Shown one piece after another: positions 54,596 through 63,498 of a DNA stretch of 64,000 nt. The notes beneath the pieces are model-generated. The model was given only the letters and a program-made list of their open reading frames with translations. It searched no databases and was not told where the DNA came from. Made by a program: the position numbers and the translations under genes. The DNA comes from Steroidobacteraceae bacterium (lineage in GTDB: Bacteria; Pseudomonadota; Gammaproteobacteria; Steroidobacterales; Steroidobacteraceae). Within the stretch, counting starts at the first letter, position 1. The number at the start of each line of letters is the position of its first letter. The DNA lies in the NCBI GenBank assembly GCA_025451845.1, contig JANWJS010000017.1, forward strand, positions 62,001 through 126,000, in the 5' to 3' direction.

Positions 54596-57500
54596 TGAGG
54601 CGACTCCCTTGCGGGTCGTAGAAGATAGGCGAAGCCACCTGCACGGGGATATCACCGTCCGGCATGGCGACGTACAGCGTCTCTCCCATGCGAGCGCGAC
54701 CTGCGCGCAGCAGTGCGAGCGCGATGGATCGGCCGAGACTCGCGCTGTAATACGAGGAGGTCACGTGGCCGATGGCGGCCTCCGGCGCGGCGCGTTGCGG
54801 GGTCGACACGATCTGTGCGCCTTCCTCGAGCACGCATTGCGGCTCTCGAGTCAACAGTCCAACGAGCTGCTTCCGGTAGGGCGAGGCAAAAGCAGGGCGC
54901 TGCAGTGCGCGCTTGCCGAGGAAGTCGGGTTTGCTCTTGCCGACGGCCCACGACAGCCCCGCATCGTCGGCTGTCACGGTGCCATCCGTGTCCTGGCCGA
55001 CGATGATGTAGCCTTTCTCGGCTCTCAGCACGTGCATCGTCTCCGTGCCATACGGGGCGATTTCGTGCTTCTGCCCGGAATCGTAGATCGCCTGCCAGAC
55101 CGCCGGGCCGAAATCCGCGGGCACGTTGACCTCGAATCCGAGCTCACCGGTGAAGCTGACGCGCATGAGAAGCATGGGGACGCCGCAGATTCGTGCGCGC
55201 GCGACGCTCATGTGCGGCATGGCCGCAGCCGAGATGTCGATGCCTTCCAGCAGCGGCTCCAACACACGTCGGGCGCTCGGGCCCTGCACGGCGATCACGG
55301 CCCACTGCTCTGTGGTCGAAGTAAGCCATACGTCCAGATCAGGCCACTCCGTTTGCCGGTAGTCCTCCATCAGCGCGAGGACGCCAGCGGCGCCGCCGGT
55401 AGTCGTCGTGACGTGAAAGCGGTCTTCAGCCGTGCGGGCCACGACACCGTCGTCGTAGATGAATCCGTCGTCCCGCAGCAGAATGCCATAGCGGCAGCGG
55501 CCGACGGCGAGGCTCGTCCAGGCGTTGACGTACATCCTATTCATGAATGTAGCGGCGTCCTTTCCCACCACCTCGATTTTGCCGAGCGTGGAGCCGTCGA
55601 AGAGCCCGCAATGCCCGCGGGCCGCGAGGCACTCACGCGCCACGGCGGCGTGCATGTCTTCCCCCTGCCGGGGGAAGTAGCGGGCGCGCTTCCACAGGCC
55701 GACGTTCTCGAACACGGCCCCGTGGCGAGCGGCCCAGTCGTGCATCGGTGTGGTACGTACCGGGTCGAACAGCTCCCCGCGCGCGAAGCCGGCGAAGCTG
55801 CCGAAGCTTATGGGGGTGTAGGGCGGCCGGAAGGTCGTGAGCCCGACCTGCGGCATGGCCTTGTCGAGCTCCGCCGCGACGATCGCGAGCGCGTTGATAT
55901 TGGATGTTTTGCCCTGATCGGTCGCCATCCCGGTGGTGGTGTAGCGCTTGACGTGCTCGATCGAGCGGAAACCTTCGCGCGCCGCCAGGGCGAGATCTCG
56001 CGATGTGACATCGTTCTGCCAGTCGACGAAGGCCTTGCCCGTACGGATGCCGCGCGGCAGGGGGAGCGCGCCCAAAATGCCCACCGCAGAGGTCTCGGGC
56101 GGCGGCATCTGCGCAATGGCGGCGGCGACCGTGATCCCGGCGCTCTGTGCGGCGGCGAGCCCGGCACGCGTGCCGTCCTGCACCGCGGCGGCGAGCGAGA
56201 ATACTCCCCGGCACGCGCCCGCCGAGCGGACTGGCTCGGCGGCCTGTGCGGGCAGGAACGCGCCCAAACTCTCATCCCAAGCCAATTTGCCGCGGGACTG
56301 CGAGAAGAGGTGAACGCTCGGTGTCAGCCCGCCTGACATCAGGACCAGATCGCAGCCCATGCGTCGCGCCGGACCAGCCGGGACGCCGGATGCATCCAAC
56401 CTCTGGATGCGAACTGCACTGACGCGGAGCCGGCCGGATGTACCGATCACGGTGCTCCGTGTCTCGATGGGCAAGCCCGCGCGCCGTGCTGCTTCGGGCA
56501 GCACGCCGTCGGCGGAGCCGGAGCGCACGTCAACGATGGCCTTTACCGATATTCCGGCGCGATGCAGGTCGAGAGCAGCCTGGTACGCCGCATCGCATGC
56601 CGTGACCAGGACCGCCCGTGAGCCCGCGAGCACGCCGTACCGATTGAGATAGGTCCGGGCCGCCGCGGCGAGCAGAATTCCCGGCCGGTCGTTGCCCGGG
56701 AATACGAGCGGGCGCTCGATGGCGCCGGTCGCGAGCACGACTTCCTTGGCCCGTACCTGCCATTGTCGCTCCCGCGGCTGGCCGCTGTCAGGCCGCGCCA
56801 GATGGTCGCTCAGGCGCTGATTGAGTCCGAGCAGATTGTGTGGGAAGTAACCGAAGGCGGTCGTGCGCGTCAGCAACGTGACTCTCGGATGCGCGGCAAG
56901 CGTCCGTACCGTGTTCGCCATCCAGCGGTCAGCTGGCTCTCCCTCGATCACGGCCTCGGAATGGACAGTGGCCTCGGACAGGAGCGAGCCGCCGAGCTCC
57001 GGCTGTTCATCACACAGGATGACACGCGCGCCGCTTGCAGCCGCGGCGGCCGCAGCCGCGAGTCCCGCCGGGCCCGCTCCGACCACCAGCACATCACAGT
57101 GCGCGAACCGACTGGAATAGGTGTCGGGATCCGCCTCCTCGGGGGCGCGCCCGAGACCCGCCGCGGCGCGGATCTTCGGCTCATACAGGCGTTGCCAGGC
57201 GTTGCGCGGCCACATGAAAGTCTTGTAGTAGAACCCCGCCGGAATGAAAGGCGATAGCAGACCGCTCACCGCGCCGAGATCGAGCTCGAGGCTCGGCCAT
57301 CGATTCTGACTCTGTGCCTCGAGGCCCTGGTAGAGCTCGACTTGTGTCGCGCGCAAGTTCGGTGTCACGCGCGCGCCGTCCCGGCGTACCGTGACGAGTG
57401 CGTTCGGCTCCTCTGCGCCGGCGGCGAGGATGCCGCGCGGCCGGTGATACTTGAACGAGCGTCCCAGCAGGTGCACGCCGTTCGCGAGCAGTGCCGAGGC

Positions 57501-57608
57501 CAGCGTGTCGCCGGCGAAGCCGGTGTAGTCGTGCTCGTCGAATCTGAAATGGAGGGGGCGCCCGCGGTCGATGCGGCCGCCGCTCGCCGCGCGGAACGTG
57601 GCGCTCAT
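54588..57608 (-). CDS. soxA: Sarcosine oxidase alpha subunit
   Basis: 1006 residues, the usual size. N-terminal ferredoxin-like region (FRFDEHDYTGFAGDTLASAL), NAD-binding flavoprotein domain (CDVLVVGAGPAGLAAAAAAA, about 171-190), ATGAIERPLVFPGNDRPGIL, RAGLAAAQSAGI, and from about 620 a GcvT domain (MYVNAWTSLAVGRCRYGILL, VSFTGELGFEVNVPADFGPA, RAEKGYIIVGQDTDGTVTAD) that transfers the methylene to THF. The tetrameric enzyme oxidises sarcosine to glycine, H2O2 and methylene-THF. It starts in an ATGA overlap with soxD. Confidence 0.96.
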   Translation of the reverse strand: MSATFRAASGGRIDRGRPLHFRFDEHDYTGFAGDTLASALLANGVHLLGRSFKYHRPRGILAAGAEEPNALVTVRRDGARVTPNLRATQVELYQGLEAQSQNRWPSLELDLGAVSGLLSPFIPAGFYYKTFMWPRNAWQRLYEPKIRAAAGLGRAPEEADPDTYSSRFAHCDVLVVGAGPAGLAAAAAAAASGARVILCDEQPELGGSLLSEATVHSEAVIEGEPADRWMANTVRTLAAHPRVTLLTRTTAFGYFPHNLLGLNQRLSDHLARPDSGQPRERQWQVRAKEVVLATGAIERPLVFPGNDRPGILLAAAARTYLNRYGVLAGSRAVLVTACDAAYQAALDLHRAGISVKAIVDVRSGSADGVLPEAARRAGLPIETRSTVIGTSGRLRVSAVRIQRLDASGVPAGPARRMGCDLVLMSGGLTPSVHLFSQSRGKLAWDESLGAFLPAQAAEPVRSAGACRGVFSLAAAVQDGTRAGLAAAQSAGITVAAAIAQMPPPETSAVGILGALPLPRGIRTGKAFVDWQNDVTSRDLALAAREGFRSIEHVKRYTTTGMATDQGKTSNINALAIVAAELDKAMPQVGLTTFRPPYTPISFGSFAGFARGELFDPVRTTPMHDWAARHGAVFENVGLWKRARYFPRQGEDMHAAVARECLAARGHCGLFDGSTLGKIEVVGKDAATFMNRMYVNAWTSLAVGRCRYGILLRDDGFIYDDGVVARTAEDRFHVTTTTGGAAGVLALMEDYRQTEWPDLDVWLTSTTEQWAVIAVQGPSARRVLEPLLEGIDISAAAMPHMSVARARICGVPMLLMRVSFTGELGFEVNVPADFGPAVWQAIYDSGQKHEIAPYGTETMHVLRAEKGYIIVGQDTDGTVTADDAGLSWAVGKSKPDFLGKRALQRPAFASPYRKQLVGLLTREPQCVLEEGAQIVSTPQRAAPEAAIGHVTSSYYSASLGRSIALALLRAGRARMGETLYVAMPDGDIPVQVASPIFYDPQGSRLNG

Positions 57609-57904
57609 GTGCGGGGCCTCGCCACTCGCTCGAGCGCTGGCGCCGCCTCACCCACGCGATAGGTCGCCAGGAAGTGATCGTTGGTCGTGTCGCGCAGGGC
57701 GTTGAAGAATTGCCCGCAGCCGTGGGTGTGCCGCCAACGCTCGGCGTGGACTCCCCTGCTGTTGTCGCGCCAGTAGAGGAAATCGGCCCACTGCTCGTCG
57801 CTGCACTCGGCGGGGTTGCGCGGCCGCGCGACATGAGCCTGACCGCCGTAGACGAACTCGAGCTCGGGTCGCGCGCCGCAATAAGGACAGTCAATCAGCA
57901 ACAT
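57605..57904 (-). CDS. soxD: Sarcosine oxidase delta subunit
   Basis: 99 residues with a zinc site: Cys6, Cys9 (IDCPYCG) and His59, Cys63 (RWRHTHGCGQFF), the ligand set known for SoxD. Also ADFLYWRDNSRGVHAERW and FNALRDTTNDHFLATYRV, typical of the family. It is 15 bases after soxB and overlaps soxA by four. Confidence 0.95.
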   Translation of the reverse strand: MLLIDCPYCGARPELEFVYGGQAHVARPRNPAECSDEQWADFLYWRDNSRGVHAERWRHTHGCGQFFNALRDTTNDHFLATYRVGEAAPALERVARPRT

Positions 57905-57919
57905 GACGTAGCCGGCCTT

Positions 57920-59170
57920 TCAATGCGCGACGGCCGCGGCCGCCGCCTCGTCGATGAGGCGCCCATCGCGGAAGCGCTCGATCGTGAACGGGGCGTTGAT
58001 GGCATGCGGCCTATCGTGGGCGATCGTCCAGGCAAAGAGGTGCGCCGATCCGGGCGTCGCCTTGAATCCACCCGTCCCCCATCCGCAGTTGACGTACAGG
58101 CCGGGCACGGGTGTCTTGGCGATAATCGGCGAGCGGTCGGGGCTCACATCGACGATTCCACCCCAGCTCCTCAGCATCCGCATCCGGCGGAACATGGGGA
58201 AGAGCTCGCAGATGGCCTCGAGAGCATGGCTGGTGACATGGAGACCGCCGCGCTGTGTGTATGACGTATACGCGTCGGTACCCGCTCCAATCACCAGCTC
58301 CCCCTTGTCGGACTGGCTGATGTAGGCGTGGATCGTGTTCGACATCACGACACAGGGAAAGATGGGCTTGACGGGCTCGGAGACCAACGCCTGCAGGGGA
58401 TAGCTCTCCAGCGGCAGCCGGACGCCAGCCATCTTCAGAATGACGCTCGAGTGGCCCGCCGCGCAAACGCCGACCTTGCGCGCCTGGATGAGGCCACGGG
58501 CCGTCTCGAGGGCCTGCACGGCACCGTTCGCGTCGCGGCGGATGCCGGTGACTTCGCAATTCTCGATGATGTCGACGCCGAGCGCGTCGGCGGCCCGCGC
58601 ATACCCCCACGCCACCGCGTCATGCCGCGCCGTTCCGCCGCGGCTCTGGAAAGCCGCGCCCAGGACCGGGTAACGGATATCGTCGGTGCGCAGCAACGGG
58701 CAAACGGCCCGCGCCTCCTCGCATGTCAGCCATTGGTTGTCGACACGGTTGGCGCGGTTGGCGTGCACGTGCCGCTTGAAGACCTGCACGTCGTGCACGG
58801 TGTGCGCGAGCATCATGACGCCGCGCTGCGAGAACATGACGTTGTAATTGAGGTCCTGCGAGAGGCCCTCCCACATCTTCAGTGCGTGGTCGTAGAGAGC
58901 GGCGCTCTCGTCACGCAGATAGTTCGAGCGGATGATGGTGGTGTTGCGGCCGGTGTTGCCGCCGCCGATCCAGCCCTTCTCGAGGACGGCCACATTCCTG
59001 AGATTGTGCTCCTTGGCGAGGTAGTAGGCGGCGCCCAGCCCGTGTCCGCCGCCGCCGACAATGATGGCGTCGTAGGCGGCCTTCGGCTCCGGTTTACGCC
59101 ACTGCGGCTGCCAGTCGCGGTGACCGGACAGGCCTCGCCTGAGGAGCGAGAAGCCGGAGAAGCGCTGCAT
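57920..59170 (-). CDS. soxB: Sarcosine oxidase beta subunit
   Basis: 416 residues. DAO-type FAD domain [20 protein letters not shown] (33-52), [20 protein letters not shown], and [18 protein letters not shown] where His183 corresponds to the histidine that holds the covalent FMN in this enzyme; also [20 protein letters not shown] near the end. It carries the sarcosine oxidation site. First gene of soxBDAG, divergent from the BetI-BetB gene, whose BetI-like boxes lie in the shared region; joint control by betaine-aldehyde/choline status is possible. Confidence 0.96.
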   Translation of the reverse strand: MQRFSGFSLLRRGLSGHRDWQPQWRKPEPKAAYDAIIVGGGGHGLGAAYYLAKEHNLRNVAVLEKGWIGGGNTGRNTTIIRSNYLRDESAALYDHALKMWEGLSQDLNYNVMFSQRGVMMLAHTVHDVQVFKRHVHANRANRVDNQWLTCEEARAVCPLLRTDDIRYPVLGAAFQSRGGTARHDAVAWGYARAADALGVDIIENCEVTGIRRDANGAVQALETARGLIQARKVGVCAAGHSSVILKMAGVRLPLESYPLQALVSEPVKPIFPCVVMSNTIHAYISQSDKGELVIGAGTDAYTSYTQRGGLHVTSHALEAICELFPMFRRMRMLRSWGGIVDVSPDRSPIIAKTPVPGLYVNCGWGTGGFKATPGSAHLFAWTIAHDRPHAINAPFTIERFRDGRLIDEAAAAAVAH

Positions 59171-59500
59171 CGTCTGATCCGTGGGCAGAGGGTTGTGGGA
59201 TTCGCCGCCAAATCATGCCGGGCACCGGCGGGTGTTACGAGCATGTGAGCGTCCGCTTCTTGAACGAATGCGACACGGCGCGCGCGACTCATCGCAACCG
59301 CCGGTCGCATCGTGCCCGCGGGACTTGACGGCGCGCCGCCGCCACTTCATGATTCGGCTGTCTTGAATGCTTGTTCAAGAGATTGGGTACCGCAGCGCAC
59401 GGTAACGGCAAGTTACTGAATCAACAGAAAAGATGGCTCGAGAAGCACGGCCTCACCCGCCTCAGCTGCACCCCCTGCGAGCGTCTCTCGGAGCACTGAA
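59171..59500. promoter_or_regulatory. Divergent control region, soxBDAG / betIB-betA
   Basis: 330 bp without a credible gene. It holds the BetI-like palindrome at 59361-59380; a second box begins at 59501. An extra half-site-like TTGAACGAA lies near 59260. No further structure was recognised. Confidence 0.55.
59361..59380. promoter_or_regulatory. Putative BetI operator 1
   Basis: Palindrome TCTTGAA-N6-TTCAAGA. Its core TTGAATGCTTGTTCAA matches the BetI operator as I recall it (TTGATTGGACGTTCAA) at 12 of 16 bases, including both TTGA/TCAA ends. It lies 120 bp before the BetI-BetB start in the region shared with soxB. Confidence 0.55.
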
Positions 59501-59516
59501 TTGAACAGACAATCAG
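59501..59516. promoter_or_regulatory. Putative BetI operator 2, overlapping the TTG start
   Basis: TTGAACAGACAATCAG matches the reverse complement of the BetI operator (TTGAACGTCCAATCAA) at 12 of 16 bases. It covers the proposed TTG start codon of the BetI-BetB gene. Such a site could block elongation or, if the true start lies downstream, sit in the leader. Confidence 0.45.
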
Positions 59517-61615
59517 GCTCTCGCCGCAACGATTCGTCCGACGGCGCCGGGGCTCGCGATGTGCCCGAGGAGGCACGGCGCCAACAGCTCATCGAAGTCA
59601 CGATCGACAGCCTCGCCGACGTCGGCTACGTGGGCAGCACGCTGGCGCAGATCGCGCAGCGCGCGGGTGTCTCCCCCGGACTGGTCGCACACTATTTCGG
59701 TGACAAGGACGGTTTGCTCGAAGCGACTTTTCGCACTCTGGCGCGCGGCATCGGCGAGCGCATGCGGGAGCGGCTGAGACGCGCCCACACGCCGCGCGGG
59801 CGCGTGCAGGCAGTGATCGATACCAACCTCGCGCCGGAGGAATTCGATCAGCGCACCGGCACGGCGTGGCTCGCGTTCTGGGGTCAGGTCCTGCACGTCA
59901 AGGGCCTGAAGCGCGTGCAGGCAGTGTACCAACGCCGCATGCTGTCGAATCTGCGCCACGCATTGAAGAAGCTGGTGCCGGCTGATCAGGCGGGCAGCCT
60001 CGCCGCGATGATTGCAGCCATGATCGATGGCGTCTGGCTGCGCGCGGCGCTCTCGCGGTGGCAGGAAGCTGACAGCGAGAGTGCCCGTGCCCTGCTCACG
60101 GCTTTCGTCGACAGCCGGTTGCAGAAATCAGCTCGAGCCGACGAGGAGCCGGCGCCGGCCAGGCCGCCGCGGGCGGGCGCGACGTCCGCACGGCCGGGGC
60201 GCCCGGGACCGAGATCCTTCAAGACCCTGAACCCTGCGACCGGCGAGGTGTTGGCCGAGATCACGATAGATGGTCCTGCCGAGGTCGCAGCGGCCGTCTC
60301 CCGGGCGGCGGCGGCGCAGAAGGAGTGGGCGAGCCTGCCGGGCGTCGGACGCGGCCGCATCCTGCGGCGTGCCGCCGACATTCTGCGCGCCCGCAACGCC
60401 GAGCTGGCCGAGCTCGAGACGCGCGATACCGGCAAACCGATCCAGGAAACCAGCGCGGTCGATGTGCTCTCGGGCGCCGACTGTCTCGAATACTATGCGG
60501 GGCTCGCCGCGAGCATCGCGGGCGAGCACCTCGACCTCGGACCGCAGGCGTTCGGCTACACGCGGCGCGAGCCGCTCGGCGTCGTCGCGGGCATTGGTGC
60601 CTGGAACTACCCGCTGCAGATCGCCTGTTGGAAGTCGGCACCGGCGCTCGCCTGCGGCAACGCGATGATCTTCAAGCCCGCCGAGCTGACTCCCCTGACG
60701 GCCATGAAGCTGCGCGAGGTATTCACTGAGGCGGGCCTGCCGGAAGGAGTGTTTCAGGTCGTGCAGGGCATGGCGGATACCGGTCGTCTGCTCACCGCGC
60801 ATCCCGAGATCCGCAAGGTCTCGCTCACCGGCGAGGTCGGGACGGGCAAGGCGGTCATGGCGGATTCGGCCGCCTCGCTGAAGCAGGTGACGCTCGAGCT
60901 CGGGGGCAAGTCGCCGCTCATCGTCTTCGACGATGCGGTCCTCGAGAACGCCGTCGGCGGCGCGCTGCTCGGCAACTTCTACTCCGCCGGCGAGGTCTGC
61001 TCGAACGGTACGCGCGTGTTCGTGCATCGCACCCTCAAGACGGCTTTTCTCGAGCGGCTCGCGGCGCGGGTGAGCGCCATGCGCATCGGCGATCCGCTGG
61101 ACCCGGCGACGCAGGTGGGCGCGCTGATCTCGGAAGACCACATGGGCAAGGTACTGGCCTATATCGCTCGCGGCAAGGCCGAGGGCGCACGGCTGGTCAC
61201 CGGCGGTCATCGCATCACCAGCGGTGACCTCGCGAACGGGTTCTTCGTCGCGCCGACCGTCTTCGACGAATGCCACGACGACATGGCTATCGTCCGGGAG
61301 GAGATTTTCGGGCCCGTGATGTCGGTGCTGGAGTTTGAGGACGAGGCGGAGGTGATCGCCCGCGCCAATGCGACCGAGTTTGGCCTGGCCGCCGGCGTCT
61401 TCACCAATGATCTGACGCGGGCCCACCGCGTCATCGCGCGGCTGCAGGCCGGAACCTGTTGGATCAATCATTACAATGTCACGCCGATCGAGCTGCCGTT
61501 CGGGGGTGTGAAGCGCTCCGGGCTGGGGCGCGAGAACGGCCGGGCGGCGATCGAGCACTACACCCAACTCAAGAGCGTCTACGTCGCCATGGGCGATGTC
61601 GAAGCGCCGTACTGA
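59501..61615 (+). CDS. betIB: BetI-BetB fusion: TetR regulator joined to betaine aldehyde dehydrogenase
   Basis: One uninterrupted 704-residue frame. Residues ~23-205 are a BetI-like TetR protein: helix-turn-helix at about 46-68 ([32 protein letters not shown]) and a BetI-type core ([20 protein letters not shown]). Residues ~208-239 are a Pro/Arg/Ala linker. From ~240 to the end is an aldehyde dehydrogenase with [21 protein letters not shown] (Asn369), TLELGGKSP (Glu466) and EVCSNGTR (catalytic Cys500). The enzyme part lacks the first ~20 residues of free BetB, arguing against two separate products. It should oxidise betaine aldehyde to glycine betaine and could repress its own operon. The TTG start is inferred; betA follows. 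Confidence 0.9.
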   Translation: MNRQSGSRRNDSSDGAGARDVPEEARRQQLIEVTIDSLADVGYVGSTLAQIAQRAGVSPGLVAHYFGDKDGLLEATFRTLARGIGERMRERLRRAHTPRGRVQAVIDTNLAPEEFDQRTGTAWLAFWGQVLHVKGLKRVQAVYQRRMLSNLRHALKKLVPADQAGSLAAMIAAMIDGVWLRAALSRWQEADSESARALLTAFVDSRLQKSARADEEPAPARPPRAGATSARPGRPGPRSFKTLNPATGEVLAEITIDGPAEVAAAVSRAAAAQKEWASLPGVGRGRILRRAADILRARNAELAELETRDTGKPIQETSAVDVLSGADCLEYYAGLAASIAGEHLDLGPQAFGYTRREPLGVVAGIGAWNYPLQIACWKSAPALACGNAMIFKPAELTPLTAMKLREVFTEAGLPEGVFQVVQGMADTGRLLTAHPEIRKVSLTGEVGTGKAVMADSAASLKQVTLELGGKSPLIVFDDAVLENAVGGALLGNFYSAGEVCSNGTRVFVHRTLKTAFLERLAARVSAMRIGDPLDPATQVGALISEDHMGKVLAYIARGKAEGARLVTGGHRITSGDLANGFFVAPTVFDECHDDMAIVREEIFGPVMSVLEFEDEAEVIARANATEFGLAAGVFTNDLTRAHRVIARLQAGTCWINHYNVTPIELPFGGVKRSGLGRENGRAAIEHYTQLKSVYVAMGDVEAPY

Positions 61616-61625
61616 TTTATGGAAA

Positions 61626-61648
61626 AAAGTCGCCTGCGGCGCTCTTTC
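61626..61648 (+). other. Short hairpin motif after the betIB stop
   Basis: AAAGTCGCCTGCGGCGCTC followed by TTTC, 10 bases after the stop; GCCTGCGGC can fold. A near-identical motif follows betA at 63400-63420. A second hairpin GGCCGCGAA/TTCGCGGCC is at about 61668-61697. Possibly an attenuator or mRNA-stabilising structure between the two genes. Confidence 0.4.
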
Positions 61649-61731
61649 GGAGAGTGCCTCCGTTGCCGGCCGCGAAGGGCGCGACTTTCGCGGCCCACGC
61701 TGCACGACACAGGTCCGAAAGGCCTTCAGCC

Positions 61732-63393
61732 ATGAGCTCAGAGGCTTTTGACTATGTGATCGTCGGGGCAGGCTCCGCGGGCTGCGTGCTCGCGGACCGG
61801 CTGACCGAGAGCGGCGAGCATTCCGTGCTGCTGCTGGAATACGGCGGCTCCGATCGGTCGGTCTACATCCAGATGCCCGCGGCGCTGTCGATTCCGATGA
61901 ACCTGCCGCGCTACAACTGGTTCTTCCAGACGGAGCCCGAGCCGGGTCTTGGTGGACGCAGCCTACATACGCCGCGCGGCAAGGTGCTGGGCGGATCCTC
62001 CTCCATCAACGGGCTGGTCTATGTCAGGGGCAATCCGCTCGACTTCGAGCGCTGGGCGTCGGAAGGCGCGGGCGGGTGGGGCTATCGGGATGTATTGCCC
62101 TATTTCAAGCGCACGGAGCGGCGCAACGGAGGAGGGGACACCTACCGCGGCGGCGCAGGCAAAGTCGACACCCGCTACGGTCCGCTCGACAATCCGCTGA
62201 ACAAAGTCTGGCTCGAGGCCGGGCAGCAGGCGGGTTATCCCTTCACCCACGACATGAACGGCTTCCAGCAGGAAGGCTTTGGCCGCATGGACATGACGGT
62301 GGGCAGCGGTCGGCGCGCAAGCGCTGCCAACGCGTATCTTCGCCCGGCCATGCGCCGGCGGAACCTCGCCGTACGCACTCATTCGCTTGCGACTCGTGTG
62401 CTCTTCGAGGGGCGCCGCGCGGTCGGGGTCGCGTATCGCCGTGGGAACGTAGAGCACATTGCGCGAGCGCGCCGCGAAGTAATCGTGAGCGCAGGCCCCA
62501 TTCAGTCGCCCAAGCTGCTGAAGCTCTCGGGCGTCGGGCCGGTGCCGGAGCTCTCGCGATACGGCATTCCGATCGTCCACGCTCTGCCGGGCGTCGGGGA
62601 GAACCTGCAGGACCATCTGGAGTTCTATTTCCAGATGGCGTCGACGCAACCGGTCACGCTCTACTCACAGACGACCCTCTTTCGCAAGGCGCTCATCGGC
62701 ATGCGCTGGCTGCTCACGAAGGACGGCCTCGGAGCGAGCAATCACTTCGAGACGGGCGGCTTCATCCGCAGCCGCGCCGGCGTCCGCTATCCCAACATTC
62801 AATATCACTTTCTGCCCATGGCGGTGAGCTATGACGGCTCCTCACTGGCACGGGAGCACGGCTTCCAGGCCCATGTCGGACCCATGCGCTCGCAGAGCAA
62901 AGGCTGGGTACGGCTGGCCTCCGCGGACCCGATCGAGAAGCCCAAGGTGTTCTTCAATTACCTGTCGCGGCCGGAAGACCGGGAGGAAATGCGCGCCTGC
63001 GTGCGTCTCACGCGCGAAATCTTCGCGCAGCCGGCGTTCGCGCCCTACCGTGGGCGCGAGATTCAGCCGGGCGCGGCCGTACAGAGCGAGGAGCAGATCG
63101 ACGAATTCATTCGCCAACACGTCGAGAGCGCCTATCACCCCTCGTGCTCGTGCAGGATGGGGAGCCCGGACGATCCGATGACCGTGGTCGACCCTGAGGC
63201 GCGAGTCATTGGATTGGAGGGATTGCGGGTGGTCGACTCCTCGATCATGCCTTCGATCACGACCGGGAATCTCAACGCTCCCACCCTCATGCTGGCGGAG
63301 AAGGCGGCCGACCACATCCGCGGTCAATCTCCGCTGCCGCCCGAAAACGCGCCCTTCTACGTCGCGCCGAACTGGGAAACCTCGCAGCGTTGA
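61732..63393 (+). CDS. betA: Choline dehydrogenase
   Basis: 553 residues from ATG 61732. GMC oxidoreductase: FDYVIVGAGSAGCVLADRLT, RGKVLGGSSSINGLVYVRGN, VSAGPIQSPKLLKLSGVGPV and SAYHPSCSCRMG with the catalytic His469, then GLRVVDSSIMPSITTGNLNA; the SAYHPSC motif is that of true BetA. It oxidises choline to betaine aldehyde at the inner membrane, delivering electrons to the respiratory chain. Together with the upstream fusion it forms a betIB-betA operon. Its neighbourhood and the motif make choline the most likely substrate. Confidence 0.93.
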   Translation: MSSEAFDYVIVGAGSAGCVLADRLTESGEHSVLLLEYGGSDRSVYIQMPAALSIPMNLPRYNWFFQTEPEPGLGGRSLHTPRGKVLGGSSSINGLVYVRGNPLDFERWASEGAGGWGYRDVLPYFKRTERRNGGGDTYRGGAGKVDTRYGPLDNPLNKVWLEAGQQAGYPFTHDMNGFQQEGFGRMDMTVGSGRRASAANAYLRPAMRRRNLAVRTHSLATRVLFEGRRAVGVAYRRGNVEHIARARREVIVSAGPIQSPKLLKLSGVGPVPELSRYGIPIVHALPGVGENLQDHLEFYFQMASTQPVTLYSQTTLFRKALIGMRWLLTKDGLGASNHFETGGFIRSRAGVRYPNIQYHFLPMAVSYDGSSLAREHGFQAHVGPMRSQSKGWVRLASADPIEKPKVFFNYLSRPEDREEMRACVRLTREIFAQPAFAPYRGREIQPGAAVQSEEQIDEFIRQHVESAYHPSCSCRMGSPDDPMTVVDPEARVIGLEGLRVVDSSIMPSITTGNLNAPTLMLAEKAADHIRGQSPLPPENAPFYVAPNWETSQR

Positions 63394-63399
63394 TGGGCT

Positions 63400-63420
63400 A
63401 AAGCCGCCTGCGGCGCTTTC
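63400..63420 (+). other. Short hairpin motif after betA
   Basis: AAAGCCGCCTGCGGCGCTTT, a GCCGC/GCGGC hairpin flanked by AAA/TTT, seven bases after the betA stop; similar to 61626-61648. Likely contributes to termination between betA and the convergent sulfotransferase. Confidence 0.4.
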
Positions 63421-63498
63421 GTGGCCAACCTGTGACAGGTATTCATCCCGCGGCCCGGCGGGGCGCCTGGGCCGCTCAATGGCCTGCTTTCGAACGAG

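Noticed and set aside
59181-59366. 61-codon open frame between soxB and betIB
   Set aside because: No ribosome-binding site, no similarity recognised, and it overlaps the BetI-like palindrome.
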